Shown: positions 28,860 through 38,068, counted from the first letter of the stretch. The stretch is 64,000 nucleotides of DNA from Pseudomonadota bacterium (GCA_021325365.1 JAJPHF010000033.1:1-64000), one strand, 5' to 3'. Notes: generated by a model not told the origin, from the letters alone. Translations and numbers: made by a program.

Positions 28860-28953
28860 GAGCCGCGTCGCCGGCCCGCCCCGCTGCGCCCCGCGTCCCG
28901 GCCCGCGCCGCTTCCACCGCAGCGGGTTCAGGGTTCAAGTCCCTGGCGGCTCA
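28860..28953 (+). other. tRNA-like 3' end at the island edge
   Basis: Bases 28929-28945 form a perfect T-arm (5-bp stem CAGGG/CCCTG around TTCAAGT). They are followed by GCGGCTCA, which would pair with GAGCCGC at 28860-28866 at a tRNA-like distance (93-94 nt). The body between lacks the D-arm and anticodon loop signature, so this is not a working tRNA. It may be a remnant of a tRNA gene used as an integration site by the island. Confidence 0.3.
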
Positions 28954-28983
28954 CTCAAGCAAGCGGCGTGATGACGCTAGTCC

Positions 28984-29022
28984 GAGAGGGCCAGGTGAGA
29001 TCCACTCTTACCTGGCCCTCTC
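28984..29022. terminator. Perfect 13-bp hairpin
   Basis: GAGAGGGCCAGGT (28984-28996) and ACCTGGCCCTCTC (29010-29022) pair perfectly around a 13-nt loop. It is about 300 bp upstream of ctaG and 430 bp beyond the nurA start. It could end transcripts entering the island from either side. There is no T-run. Confidence 0.5.
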
Positions 29023-29326
29023 TGGTCTGGCCACCGCACACGCGCCCGTCATAGCGGGGCCCGGCGTCTCAGTTCGCTGGGGACTGTTGCTCCCTGCCCA
29101 GAACACCAAATCACGCGCCGGCCATTCCTGGCCAGCCCTCAGCCATGGCCGGGCCAGACGCTACCGGTTTTCGGGCGCCGCTGGCAAATGAGTATAGTTC
29201 GGCAGGACGCCAGCGGGCGTGCGTTCATGTGCGCCGCGCCGTCATGGCCGCCGCGCACGGCCACGGCCGGGCGGCCGTGGGCTCGGCACGGCAAAAATAG
29301 TCGTCTCTGCACAGCTGGGCTTGGGT

Positions 29327-30235
29327 ATGCGCTGGCCGGCGCTCGGCGTCTCGCTCGTACCACTGGCGGGGCCGGGTGCCTCGCCCCGGTTTCCCGTCCC
29401 CGCGGACCTCTGGACCTGGTGGAATCTCGCCCCACTCCTCTGGCTCCCCCTCGTCGTGCTCGCGGCCCTGTATGGCGGCGGGATCCGGCGCTTGGGGCGT
29501 CGCGGCGAGCGGTGGGATGCGCACCCCGCGTGGCGCGCGGCGGCCTTCGGCAGCGGCCTGCTCGTCGTGTTCGCCGCGATCTGCTCGCCGCTGGACCCCT
29601 TGGCGCTGGCCCTGCTCTCAGCTCACATGGGGCAGTACGATCTGCTGTCGACCACGGCGCCACCGCTGCTGCTCTGGGGCCGGCCGCGCGAGCCGCTGCG
29701 CGCGGCGCTCCTATCGCCCTGGACGAGCCGTTTCCCAGCGAGATGGGCCGAGTCAGCACGCGGCGCCGGGGCGCTGCTCACGCAGCCGCTCGTCGTGGGG
29801 CTGCTCGACGTAGCAGCCCTGTTCGTCTGGCATGTGCCCATCGTCTATCAAGCTTCGGTGCAGAACGCGGTGCTGCACACGCTCGCTCAGCTCAGCTTCC
29901 TGGCCACGGGCCTGTTGTTCTGGGTGATGGTGCGCCAGCCCGGTGACCTGGCCGGGTCCGCCTACGGGCAGGCGATCGTCGCGGTCGTGATGACCTCCCT
30001 CGTGAGCGGCGGGTTCGGTTTCGTGCTTATCGTCTCGCAATCGCTGCTGTATCCGATCTATCAGGATCGTACTGCGTCATGGGGGCTGAGCCCTTTGATG
30101 GACCAGCAGACCGCCGGGGTAGTTCTGGCGGTGCTGCCGGAGCTGGTCGACATCTGCCCACTGATCTGGGTCGTTCTGGCCTGGGTCCGGGCCGAGGAAG
30201 ACGCCGCGATCCGGGCCGAGCAGGAGGGCGAGTAA
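29327..30235 (+). CDS. ctaG: CtaG-family (caa3-type) cytochrome oxidase assembly protein
   Basis: This membrane protein of about 302 aa is counted from MRWPALGVSLVPLAG; a longer frame begins at 29219 but adds only Arg/Pro-rich residues. It has roughly seven to eight hydrophobic segments and carries the family's histidines in LALALLSAHMGQYDLLSTTAPPLL and ALFVWHVPIVYQASV. Proteins of this caa3_CtaG family are linked to copper delivery to cytochrome c oxidase in the membrane. No oxidase genes are nearby. The last 20 residues are charged and cytoplasmic. Confidence 0.8.
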   Translation: MRWPALGVSLVPLAGPGASPRFPVPADLWTWWNLAPLLWLPLVVLAALYGGGIRRLGRRGERWDAHPAWRAAAFGSGLLVVFAAICSPLDPLALALLSAHMGQYDLLSTTAPPLLLWGRPREPLRAALLSPWTSRFPARWAESARGAGALLTQPLVVGLLDVAALFVWHVPIVYQASVQNAVLHTLAQLSFLATGLLFWVMVRQPGDLAGSAYGQAIVAVVMTSLVSGGFGFVLIVSQSLLYPIYQDRTASWGLSPLMDQQTAGVVLAVLPELVDICPLIWVVLAWVRAEEDAAIRAEQEGE

Positions 30236-30353
30236 CGCCGCGCCAGGCCCCGTTGCGGGCGTGGGGCTACTCGTGCGTCGCGTATCATCATCCCGCTGAC
30301 GAGGGGAGCGCCCGGGCCGGCGCGCGGGCTGCTGCCGGGCCGCGCCTGCTGCA

Positions 30354-31637
30354 ATGCCGCGCCGAGGTGCGCCCGTGAACGAGGGCCCGCGCGAAGAACC
30401 AGGTCGGCAGTCGGCCCGCTCTGGCGCTCTGCTGCGCCACCTGGGAGCTGGCGTCATCGCCGGGGCGGCGGATAATGACCCCACGACCGTGGCTACATTG
30501 GCGGTGGTCGGGGCCACGACCATCTACGGGCTGGCCTGGCTCGTCGTCCTCCTCCTGCCAATGCTCGTCGCCATCCAGGTGATCAGCGCGCGTGTGGGAG
30601 CCGTGACGCGGAGCGACCTGGAAACGGTCGTTCGCGAGCAACTCGGCTTCCGCTGGGCGCTGGCGGCGATGGTGCTGGTTGTAGGCGTGAACCTCATCAC
30701 CATCGGCGCGGACCTCGAGGCCGGCGCCGCCGCGCTGGAGCTGCTCACCGGCCTGCCCTGGCCGTGGTTCGTGGTCCCGCTCACGCTCGGGATCGGCGCA
30801 CTCTTAGCACTGGGCAGCTACCGACAGGTGGCGCGGCTTCTGGGCTACGTGCTACTGATCTTCCTCGCCTACTTCGCGGCGGCGGCGCTCGCTCGTCCCG
30901 CCTGGAGCGAGGTCGTACAGCATACGGTGGTGCCGTCCCTCCAGCTCACTCCCGATTACGTGGCGGCGATCCTGGCCCTCCTCGGCACGACCCTGACCAG
31001 CTACGTGTACTTCTGGGAGACCATCGAGATGGCGGAGGAGCGCCCGCCGCTCCACCTGCTGCGGTGGGTCGAGTGGGATGCGGCCGGCGGCATGGTCTTT
31101 ACCGTGCTCGTGTTCTGGGCGATCGTCGTGGGGACGGGCGCCACGCTCGGGGTCGCGGGGCAGCCTGTGGCGACCGCGCAGGATGCGGCCGCGGCGCTGG
31201 CGCCGCTGGCCGGCGTGTGGGCCGAGGCGTTGTTCGCGGTGGGCCTGCTCGCCAGCGCGGTCCTCGCCCTGCCCATCCTCGCTGCCACCAGCGGGTATGT
31301 CGTGTGCGCCGCCTTCGACTGGCGCCGTGGCCTCGACGTCCCGCTGGGCCGGTGCAGCTGGCGCTTCTATGCTGTCATGCTCGGCAGTCTGGTGCTGGGA
31401 GCGGCCATGACCCACCTGGGCATGGAACCGATCCAATTGTTGTTCGCCGCCAGCATCCTCGGCGGTCTGGGCACCCCGGTGCTGCTGGTGCTCCTGCTCG
31501 TACTGGCTCGCTCTCCGCGCGTGATGGGCACGCATCGGGTGTCGGGCCTGCTGGCCGGGGTGGGCTGGGCGACGACCGCGATCGTCAGCGTCGCCTGCGT
31601 CATCTATCTGGCGCAACAACTGCTCCGCCCCGGCTGA
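30354..31637 (+). CDS. NRAMP-like divalent metal transporter
   Basis: This 427-aa protein has about eleven hydrophobic segments. The first contains GVIAGAADNDPTTVAT, the position of the NRAMP metal-binding DPGN motif; here it reads DNDPTT, a variant seen in NRAMP-related bacterial transporters, some of which carry magnesium rather than manganese or iron. The second motif region is in the sixth segment. A GTG at 30375 is an alternative start. It stands alone between ctaG and a tiny membrane protein, so substrate and regulation cannot be inferred from neighbours. Confidence 0.8.
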   Translation: MPRRGAPVNEGPREEPGRQSARSGALLRHLGAGVIAGAADNDPTTVATLAVVGATTIYGLAWLVVLLLPMLVAIQVISARVGAVTRSDLETVVREQLGFRWALAAMVLVVGVNLITIGADLEAGAAALELLTGLPWPWFVVPLTLGIGALLALGSYRQVARLLGYVLLIFLAYFAAAALARPAWSEVVQHTVVPSLQLTPDYVAAILALLGTTLTSYVYFWETIEMAEERPPLHLLRWVEWDAAGGMVFTVLVFWAIVVGTGATLGVAGQPVATAQDAAAALAPLAGVWAEALFAVGLLASAVLALPILAATSGYVVCAAFDWRRGLDVPLGRCSWRFYAVMLGSLVLGAAMTHLGMEPIQLLFAASILGGLGTPVLLVLLLVLARSPRVMGTHRVSGLLAGVGWATTAIVSVACVIYLAQQLLRPG

Positions 31638-31766
31638 CCGCGCGGCGCTTCTGGATGAGCCGCAGGCTGGCCGATTGAGCGAGTCGAAGGCGGTGTCGAG
31701 TACGCGGAGCGTGGCATACTCACTGCGGGTCGAGGCGTCATCTGACGATCGCAAGGGGAGGAGACG

Positions 31767-31898
31767 ATGAGCTGGTTGTTGCGCCCACTCCGCGTGGTGC
31801 TGCGTGTCGCGGTCCTTTCCGCCGTGGTGTCGGCGCTCGCGACGGCGCTTGTGCGCCGTCTGGGGCTAGCCCCTGCCGTGGCCGCTCTCGTACTCTAG
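31767..31898 (+). CDS. 43-aa membrane peptide, unknown
   Basis: A strong ribosome binding site (GGGGAGGAG) precedes MSWLLRPLRVVLRVAVLSAV. The peptide has one hydrophobic span of about 25 residues flanked by arginines and ends AVAALVL. Its size and start signal support translation. It lies 63 bp before the next gene and may be co-transcribed with it. Function is unknown. Confidence 0.55.
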   Translation: MSWLLRPLRVVLRVAVLSAVVSALATALVRRLGLAPAVAALVL

Positions 31899-31960
31899 CG
31901 GGCGTGGGAGGTGCGGGCGGCCTGCGTGGCGCACCGGCGGGCTGCGGGAGGACGGCAAGG

Positions 31961-32476
31961 ATGGCTAAGGGTAACCTGAACGGCCTCCGGGCGCCCCGCC
32001 GGCGGGCTGACTATACCGAGGCGGAACGGCAATTCTCACAAGTGCTGTTTCAACGGGTCCAGGATGTTCTCGAAGGGCGCTGCGATCACCTGGACCTGTT
32101 GCGTAAGTACCACGCGGACCCGAACCGCCTCGGGGTGATGTCCCTGCCCCGGAGCATCCCGCCCGCGCAGCTCCGTCTGGCCGTCGTCGAGGAACTGACG
32201 TGGCAGGCGATTCAGTTCGTGACGGCGGATCCCGCCGGGGGGCCGATCGCGCAAACGGTCACGCCGACGGGTAGCATCAGCGAGGTGCAAGAGTTTACGA
32301 CCAGCTACCCGCATATCGTCCTGCAACGGCTGGACGACTACGAGGCGGATTCACCCGATCCCAGCGAGAGCGTGTGGCGGCTGAAGCGTGTACAGAATCA
32401 GAGACGGCAGACCCAGATCAACCGCCTGCTGGATGCCACAAACCTCCTCTTCGAGTTGGTCCGTCTCGTGCGTTAG
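31961..32476 (+). CDS. Conserved-looking cytoplasmic protein, unknown
   Basis: This 171-aa protein starts at MAKGNLNGLRAPRR, with GGGAGGA upstream; an in-frame ATG at 31904 is less likely. It is charged and has no signal peptide or membrane span. Segments such as LFQRVQDVLEGRCDHLDLLRK suggest helices. The last 30 residues (RLLDATNLLFELVRLVR) form an amphipathic helix. Codon use is normal for the region, so it is probably real. I do not recognise the family. Confidence 0.6.
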   Translation: MAKGNLNGLRAPRRRADYTEAERQFSQVLFQRVQDVLEGRCDHLDLLRKYHADPNRLGVMSLPRSIPPAQLRLAVVEELTWQAIQFVTADPAGGPIAQTVTPTGSISEVQEFTTSYPHIVLQRLDDYEADSPDPSESVWRLKRVQNQRRQTQINRLLDATNLLFELVRLVR

Positions 32477-32580
32477 CCGCGCCGAGGCGCAGGCATGGCA
32501 CGTGCCCAGCCGAGCCGCGCGCGGTGCCTGCCCCGCGTCGGACGTGGGCGGGACGGCTCCGCGGCTCCTCGACCGCTCGA

Positions 32581-34533
32581 TTAGCGGCGCGGCCCCGGCG
32601 GTGGGCTCACTGGCGTGTGTGGCGGCGCGGGTGACGGGCCGGGGGTAGGGCCTGGCGGCGCCGGCGTCGGGGTGGTCGCGGGAGCTGGCGCCGCTGGCGT
32701 CGGGGTGGTCGCAGGACCCGACGGGGTAGGCGGGCTCAGCGTCACGTTGAGCACGTAGGGCCCGGCGGTGTCCTCGAAACCCCGCGCCACGATCGTGTAC
32801 TGGCCGGTCACGGGTAGCGGGACCTGGATCAAGGCGTTGACCCCGTTCGGCCCGCCGCCGCTGTCATCGTCCTCGGCGATGGTCCGGCCGGTCGGGTCTT
32901 GCAGCTCCAGGTACGGGTCGAGGGGGCTTCTGGCCGTCGCCTGATCGAGGGCGATCCGCACCTGCTGGCCCGCCTGTCCCGTGAACGTGTACAGGTCCCG
33001 CCCCCTCGGATAGTGGATCTCCCCCGACACGGGCTGGCCGAGCGGGACCGGCCCCTTCGTGCTGACGAGCGCCCCGTAGCCCCGCTGCAGGGTCAGCTGG
33101 TAGTCGATGGGCTGGCTCGTGTCGACGAAGACGACGGCGGCGTATGTCCCGCTCTCGGCGGGCTCGAACGACAGCGCCAGCGGCCGCCCCGGCGAGGCTT
33201 GTTCCTGCTCCCAATCGCCGCTCGGCGCGGCGACTTGCAGCCGCGTCGGCCCGTTCGTCTCCGCCAGCAGCGTGACCCGCTCCCCCGCCGTCGTGGGGAA
33301 GCTCCACACGTCTCGCCGGACGTCGCGGGAGAGACTGCCCGTCACCGGTGCGTCGAAGGCCAGGTTCCCGCGCAGCTGGCTCTGGTCGCCCCAGTCGGGC
33401 TCCACCCGCAGGACGTAGTCGCCACCACAATCGTCGCGCGCCGAGCGGGCCTCGAGCGTGTAGGTGCCGTCTGCGGGCAGGATCCCTTGGAGGAAGGCGT
33501 TCACCCCGCCGCCGCTCTGTTCGTCCTCCGCCAGCACGCGGCCGTCAGGCCCCAGCAGCGCGAGGTGCGGCGCGAGGCTGCTGCCCACGTTGCGGGGCAG
33601 GTACACGATCAATTCCTGGCCGGCCGCCCCCTCGAACGTCCAGGGCTGGCGCTCGCCGAACTCCCGTAAGGAGCCGCGATAGGCGAACTGGGTCGTGGTG
33701 CCCAACGGGCCCGCCGCGCGGTTGGGATCGCTGCGCTCCGCGGGGCCTAGCCAGCCGAGCAGCGTGTAGTCGCCCGTGCAGCCGGCGTTGCTGAACGGGT
33801 GCGCCCGCACAGTGTACGTGCCGCTCTGGCCGAGCCGTCGGCTCAGCCACGAATCGAGATCCGGGCCGCTATCGTCGTCCTGGTCCTCCCGCGTGCCGTC
33901 GGGCGCGATCAACTCCAGGAACGGGTCCCAGCCGCCGTATTCATAGCCGTCGAGCGTGATGCTCACGCGTTGGCCAGCGGTTCCCTCGAAGGTCCACGGG
34001 TCCGCCTGGCCGCTCGTGATCATCTGGCCCGTGACCGTGTCGCCGACCGCCAGCTGGCAGCTCTCGATCGTGACCGGCACCGTGGCGGTGGCGATCCGGC
34101 TCGGGCTGGCCGTGCCACGGGCCGTGATCGTGAGAAGGTTCGGCCCCGGTGGCGCGTCGCAGCTATTCCAGAAGTAGCGGAAGCCCGACAGCCGAAAGCG
34201 ATCGCTGCCGAAGCGGTCGGCGACGTCGGGTCGGGGGTCGCCATAGCCGGCCTGGCCCAGTCGCTGCCCCGTGCCGGCGGGGCCGAGCCAGACCTCCACG
34301 GCATCGGGGCTGATGCCGCTGTCGGTGGGGCTAGCGGGGTCGACTGCCCAGCCGCTGATCTCGACGAGCTGCTGGACCGCGCTCGCGGCCGCCGGCTCCT
34401 CCACGACGAGCTGAATGCCGGGCCCCTGGGCCGCCGCGGGAGGCGGCGCCAGGCCACCGCCGAGGACGGCCAGCCCGAGCAGCAGGGCGAGGAGGCCGCG
34501 GGCCGGCGCGCAGGGCGCGGGCACGCTAATCAT
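32581..34533 (-). CDS. Secreted protein with repeated PPC domains
   Basis: This 650-aa exported protein has a signal peptide (ARGLLALLLGLAVLGGGLA, cleavage after PAAAQ). An N-terminal domain with ISGWAVDPASPTDSGI is related to domains in the two secreted proteins at 49.5 and 50.8 kb. Four beta-sandwich repeats follow, of the bacterial pre-peptidase C-terminal type. Each has a phrase like WTFEGTAGQRVSITL, then DPFLELIAPDG, a DDDSG acidic loop and GTYTVRA. The last 50 residues are Pro/Thr linker without an anchor motif. PPC domains usually accompany secreted proteases, but no catalytic domain is present, so this may bind the surface or a partner. Confidence 0.8.
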   Translation of the reverse strand: MISVPAPCAPARGLLALLLGLAVLGGGLAPPPAAAQGPGIQLVVEEPAAASAVQQLVEISGWAVDPASPTDSGISPDAVEVWLGPAGTGQRLGQAGYGDPRPDVADRFGSDRFRLSGFRYFWNSCDAPPGPNLLTITARGTASPSRIATATVPVTIESCQLAVGDTVTGQMITSGQADPWTFEGTAGQRVSITLDGYEYGGWDPFLELIAPDGTREDQDDDSGPDLDSWLSRRLGQSGTYTVRAHPFSNAGCTGDYTLLGWLGPAERSDPNRAAGPLGTTTQFAYRGSLREFGERQPWTFEGAAGQELIVYLPRNVGSSLAPHLALLGPDGRVLAEDEQSGGGVNAFLQGILPADGTYTLEARSARDDCGGDYVLRVEPDWGDQSQLRGNLAFDAPVTGSLSRDVRRDVWSFPTTAGERVTLLAETNGPTRLQVAAPSGDWEQEQASPGRPLALSFEPAESGTYAAVVFVDTSQPIDYQLTLQRGYGALVSTKGPVPLGQPVSGEIHYPRGRDLYTFTGQAGQQVRIALDQATARSPLDPYLELQDPTGRTIAEDDDSGGGPNGVNALIQVPLPVTGQYTIVARGFEDTAGPYVLNVTLSPPTPSGPATTPTPAAPAPATTPTPAPPGPTPGPSPAPPHTPVSPPPGPRR

Positions 34534-34551
34534 CCGGGTCTCCTAGCCGCT

Positions 34552-35133
34552 TCACCGGCCGGCGGGAAGCGGATACCGCCGCACGGTACAGTGGGAATGG
34601 TCCGGATCGTCCAGGCAGATGCTCAACTGATGGACCTGCCGGGCGGGATCGCGCGTATAGATCCCAACGTAGTACGGGTACACGGCGGCCCACTCCGGCG
34701 GGTCGGGATCCGCGCCGTCGTAGTCATCCTCACTCCGCGGGTACACGCCGGTGGCGATCAGCTGCCGGCGTGTCTGGGCCGCCTCTTCGCTGGTGAACAG
34801 GTTGAGCCGCAGCACCGCGCTCGTGTCCTCGTCCGCTACCGCCAGCAACACCCGCTCGATCTGGTCCGGGGTGGCGTCGGTCGGGGCGATCACGAAGTCG
34901 CGCCCGAGCACCGTCAGGGGGTGTTGGTACACGACCTCCTTGAAGGGCGGCAGCCCTGCGCTCCGCCATGGCCCCCACGGCAGCCGCTGACCCAGGCCGC
35001 CGAGCACCAGCAGCCCGAGCGCCGCCAGCGCCGCGACACCGGTCCCGCCCAGCAGCGCGAGCCGACCCCATGGCCGCTGGCAGCTGGCGTGGGATGGTGC
35101 GCCATCGACCGATGCGAGCTGGGGTGGCGGCAT
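34552..35133 (-). CDS. Membrane-anchored protein, unknown
   Basis: This 193-aa protein has a cytoplasmic N-terminus of about 22 residues, one membrane span (LALLGGTGVAALAALGLLVLGG), and an outside domain with FTSEEAAQTRRQLIATGVYP and many acidic residues. It starts 18 bp before the PPC protein, in the same direction, so the two are probably one operon. I do not recognise the outer domain. Confidence 0.65.
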   Translation of the reverse strand: MPPPQLASVDGAPSHASCQRPWGRLALLGGTGVAALAALGLLVLGGLGQRLPWGPWRSAGLPPFKEVVYQHPLTVLGRDFVIAPTDATPDQIERVLLAVADEDTSAVLRLNLFTSEEAAQTRRQLIATGVYPRSEDDYDGADPDPPEWAAVYPYYVGIYTRDPARQVHQLSICLDDPDHSHCTVRRYPLPAGR

Positions 35134-35353
35134 CGATTCTCCTCACGCCGCATGATACAGGCTCGCGGTTGACCGGAACTGAGCACGGGATGAGGAGCGG
35201 CTGAGCATTTCCTTAAGAAATCGGGCGCGCGCCCCCGCCGCGCCGCCAGCCCTATGGGGTATTGGGGCGCGAGCCCCGACGGGTAGCCTAAAGTACGTCG
35301 GGCGCGGCCAGTTGTCACGACCGCGCTGGCGCGGATTCGGGAGGGGGCCCAGG

Positions 35354-36637
35354 ATGCGGGCAGGGCGTTGGAGCGAGCTGGCTCTTCTCGTCTTCGCCGT
35401 GCTCTTCCTCGCGGTCGGGGTCGTCGAGCTGGCTCTGACCCAGAACCTCCCCGTCGCCCAGGCGGCGTGGGGACCATGCCTCATCTTTGCCCTGGCGCTG
35501 CTCGCGCTCCACGGGTTCTTGGCCTGGCGCTGGGCGCGCGCGGATCAACTGCTGGTGCCCACTAGCGCCATGCTCTCCGCGCTCGGGCTGGTGATGATCG
35601 CTCGGCTGGAGCCCGCACTCTTCGGCCGCCAGGCCCTCTGGATCGCGCTGGGCGCCACGGCGCTGATCGCCACACTCACCTTGCTGCCGAGCCTCGAGTG
35701 GCTGGCGCAGTACAAGTACACCTGGGCGGCGCTCGGCTGCGCGCTCATTTTGGCGACCTTCGTCTTCGGCGTGGACCTCAACGGTAGCGGCATGCGCTGG
35801 TGGCTCGGCGCCGGCGGCGTGTACTTTCAGCCGTCCGAGGTCTTCAAGGTCTTGCTGGTCATCTTCGTCGCGAGCTACCTCGCGGAGAAGCGGGAGCTGA
35901 TCACGCTGGCCGGACCGCGCCTCGGGCCGTGGCAGCTACCGGCCCTGCCGTATCTCGTGCCGCTGCTGATCATGGTGCTGTTGGCGCTTGGCCTGGTGGT
36001 GGCGCACACCGAGCTGGGCGCGGCGCTGCTCTACTTCGGGCTGTTCCTGGCCCTGCTGTACGTCGCGACGGGGCAGGCGCGGTTTGTCGTCACGGGGCTG
36101 GCGGCCTTCGCCGTGGGTAGCCTGGCCGCGTACCGGCTGTTTGGGCACGTGCGCGACCGCGTGGCGATCTGGCTGGACCCGTGGGCCGACGCGCAGGGCC
36201 GGGGCTATCAAGTCGTGCAGGCGCTCATCGCCCTCGGCGCCGGCGGCGTGCTCGGCTCTGGCCTCGGCTACGGCTATCCCGAGTACATTCCCGCCGTGTA
36301 CACCGACTTCATCATCGCGGCCATCGGCGAGGAGCTGGGCCTCCTGGGGACCCTTGGGCTCGTCATGCTGTACCTGTTGCTGGTGTACCGGGGCTACCGC
36401 ATCGCGCTGCGAGCCCCCGACGCCTATTTGCAGCTGCTGGCGACCGGGCTGAGCACAGTCCTGGCGCTGCAGGCCCTCGTGATTCTGGGTGGCACGACGC
36501 GGTTGCTGCCGCTGACCGGCATCCCGCTCCCCTTCGTAAGCTATGGTGGCAGCGCGCTGCTGGCGAACTTCGTGCTGCTCGGCCTCCTGCTCCGGATCTC
36601 GGCCGAGACGCCGGAGCAGGCGCCGCGCCGTGCGTAG
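35354..36637 (+). CDS. FtsW/RodA/SpoVE family peptidoglycan polymerase
   Basis: This protein of about 427 aa is taken from ATG 35354, which has GGGAGG before it; a TTG at 35312 would add 14 basic residues. It has about ten membrane spans. Family motifs are MRWWLGAGGVYFQPSEVFKV near residue 145, a conserved AHTELGAALL, and the late TGIPLPFVSYGGSALLANF. SEDS proteins of this family polymerise glycan strands with a class B penicillin-binding protein. No such partner or division gene is adjacent, so FtsW versus RodA cannot be decided here. Confidence 0.9.
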   Translation: MRAGRWSELALLVFAVLFLAVGVVELALTQNLPVAQAAWGPCLIFALALLALHGFLAWRWARADQLLVPTSAMLSALGLVMIARLEPALFGRQALWIALGATALIATLTLLPSLEWLAQYKYTWAALGCALILATFVFGVDLNGSGMRWWLGAGGVYFQPSEVFKVLLVIFVASYLAEKRELITLAGPRLGPWQLPALPYLVPLLIMVLLALGLVVAHTELGAALLYFGLFLALLYVATGQARFVVTGLAAFAVGSLAAYRLFGHVRDRVAIWLDPWADAQGRGYQVVQALIALGAGGVLGSGLGYGYPEYIPAVYTDFIIAAIGEELGLLGTLGLVMLYLLLVYRGYRIALRAPDAYLQLLATGLSTVLALQALVILGGTTRLLPLTGIPLPFVSYGGSALLANFVLLGLLLRISAETPEQAPRRA

Positions 36638-36682
36638 CGCCGAGCAGCCACCGGGAGCAAATCGCGTCGCCGCTCGCTCGGG

Positions 36683-37105
36683 TCAATCCGACTGTCCCCC
36701 GTCGGTCTGCTCGCCGGTGACTGCCGCCAGCAGGCGCCAGAGCGCCACCGCGACGGCGAGCCACGCGACGGTGGCGCAGCCGAGGACTTGCCACGCGGCA
36801 AGGCGTGGCGCGAGCGCCCAGACGACAGCGCCGAAGGCGAGCAGACCGACGCTGCCCAGCACGGCGCCCGCGCAGTCGTCCGCGGCGCTCCGCTTCCCCT
36901 CCCGATCTTCGATGAGGGTGATACTGGCGGGCAGGATGGCGGGGAACGCGAGAAAGAGCCCGCCCACCGCCGGCCCGAACGCGTGGGCCACGAGGCCGGT
37001 GCACGCCGTCACGACGCCGCCGAATACGAAGCGAACGGCATACGCCCGCCACGATGTGCGGCCGGCTCGCCCCGGATCCAGCCCTACGCCCGCCAGCAGC
37101 TTCAC
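36683..37105 (-). CDS. DUF3147-like membrane protein (second of a pair)
   Basis: This 140-aa protein is read from a GTG at 37105 that overlaps the stop of the gene before it (GTGA). It has four hydrophobic segments, including VRFVFGGVVTACTGLVAHAFGP and FLAFPAILPASITLIED, which match the layout of the preceding protein (G-loop after the first span, FAAPS or FPAI before the second). The two may form a heterodimer, as paired small membrane proteins often do. Function is unknown. Confidence 0.75.
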   Translation of the reverse strand: MKLLAGVGLDPGRAGRTSWRAYAVRFVFGGVVTACTGLVAHAFGPAVGGLFLAFPAILPASITLIEDREGKRSAADDCAGAVLGSVGLLAFGAVVWALAPRLAAWQVLGCATVAWLAVAVALWRLLAAVTGEQTDGGQSD

Positions 37106-37446
37106 CGCAGGAAGACTCCCCACAGCGCAACGGCCACGGCCAGCCAGACCGCCCAGAGGAAGCTGGCGGCCGCCAACGCTGGCGCCCCATGAGCCACCAA
37201 CAAGCGCCGGGCCACCAGACTGTAGAGACAGAAGGCAACCGCGCCGGCCATCATGGAGCGCCCTTCGGCCGAGACGTACTCCCCGCTCTGCGTGACGAAG
37301 GCCATGCCCAGGGTGGCCAGCGCGACGGACGGGGCGGCCCCGAAGATACCCGCAAACCGCTTGGGCGTCAGCATCTCGCCGAGGACCGCAAAGCCGGAGA
37401 CGACGAGGCCCCCGATCACGAAGCGGAGCGCCAGTTCGCCGAACAC
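37102..37446 (-). CDS. DUF3147-like membrane protein (first of a pair)
   Basis: A GTG at 37446 is chosen because GAGAGGAG lies just before it and the product starts directly with FGELALRFVIGGLVVSGFAVLG, as in DUF3147 proteins. Upstream ATGs at 37536 and 37524 add Arg-rich, unlikely sequence. The 114-aa protein has four membrane spans with IFGAAPSVALATLGMAF between the first two. It is translationally coupled to its paralogue downstream. Confidence 0.75.
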   Translation of the reverse strand: MFGELALRFVIGGLVVSGFAVLGEMLTPKRFAGIFGAAPSVALATLGMAFVTQSGEYVSAEGRSMMAGAVAFCLYSLVARRLLVAHGAPALAAASFLWAVWLAVAVALWGVFLR

Positions 37447-37585
37447 CGCCTGCTGGCTCCTCTCGCTGGCCCTTGCCAGGCAGTCTATGGATGATAGCCG
37501 CCCGGGGACAGCCCTCTTGGGCATGAACGGTGCCATGGAACCACGCGCGAGGTCGCAACCCGTGTCAACTGCTCGCGACGGCCGG

Positions 37586-38068
37586 CTAGCGGCAGCGCTC
37601 CAGGAGCTGGTCCAAGAGCTGGGCCGCCCGGGTGGTAATTGTCCCGCTCGCCTCCGAGTAGCCATCCGCCAGCCCGCGCAGGCGCTCGTCGTCCGATCGC
37701 ACCGCGCGCAGATAAGCGTTGCCGACGAGCCCGTCTAGCTCCCAGGCGAGCGCGTAGGCGGTCTGGACCGCCTCGGCCGCCGGCGGGACGGGATGCTGCT
37801 GGAACTCTTCGCTGAGCGCCTCGCGGTCGTTCGCGACCGCGGCCAGCCCCGCGGCCAGCTCCTCGGTAGTCAGGCCGTCGTCACGGCTCAAATCCGCCTC
37901 GCGCTGCGAGAGATCATCCGCCTGATCACGCATCTGGTAGAGGTAATCCACCCAGTCGCTCACCCCGCTACAGTCGTCGTCCGCCGCCCGAGCCGGGCTA
38001 GGGCCGTGCAGGACGAGCCCGCCCAACATCAGGAGCAGCACCAGCCAGCGCAACGTCGCCTTCGTCAT
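37586..38068 (-). CDS. Small exported helical protein, unknown
   Basis: This 160-aa protein has a clear signal peptide (LRWLVLLLMLGGLVLHG, cleavage near PARA/A). The mature part is acidic and helical, with cysteines only near its two ends (DDCSGVS and LERCR) that could form a disulfide. It lies between the DUF3147 pair and the DUF421 gene in the same direction. I do not recognise the family. Confidence 0.65.
   Translation of the reverse strand: MTKATLRWLVLLLMLGGLVLHGPSPARAADDDCSGVSDWVDYLYQMRDQADDLSQREADLSRDDGLTTEELAAGLAAVANDREALSEEFQQHPVPPAAEAVQTAYALAWELDGLVGNAYLRAVRSDDERLRGLADGYSEASGTITTRAAQLLDQLLERCR

Larger units (their letters stand above)
28557..29326. other. Island boundary region without an intact gene
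   Basis: About 770 bp between the nurA-herA remnant and ctaG. It holds the dispersed motif, the tRNA-like segment and a hairpin. A minus-strand reading frame at 28729-28938 ends in FGLPLAVAKIDAARFAPPP and SPFLQRLGLAP; this looks like a genuine C-terminus and may be a gene fragment, but its upstream part is low-complexity. Confidence 0.4.

Noticed and set aside
28860..28953. A working tRNA-Ser or tRNA-Sec gene
   Set aside because: T-arm and acceptor fit, but there is no D-arm, no proper anticodon loop and the invariant bases are missing.
29188..29946. 252-aa + strand frame overlapping ctaG
   Set aside because: Arg/Pro-rich off-frame reading; the CtaG frame has the membrane spans and histidines.
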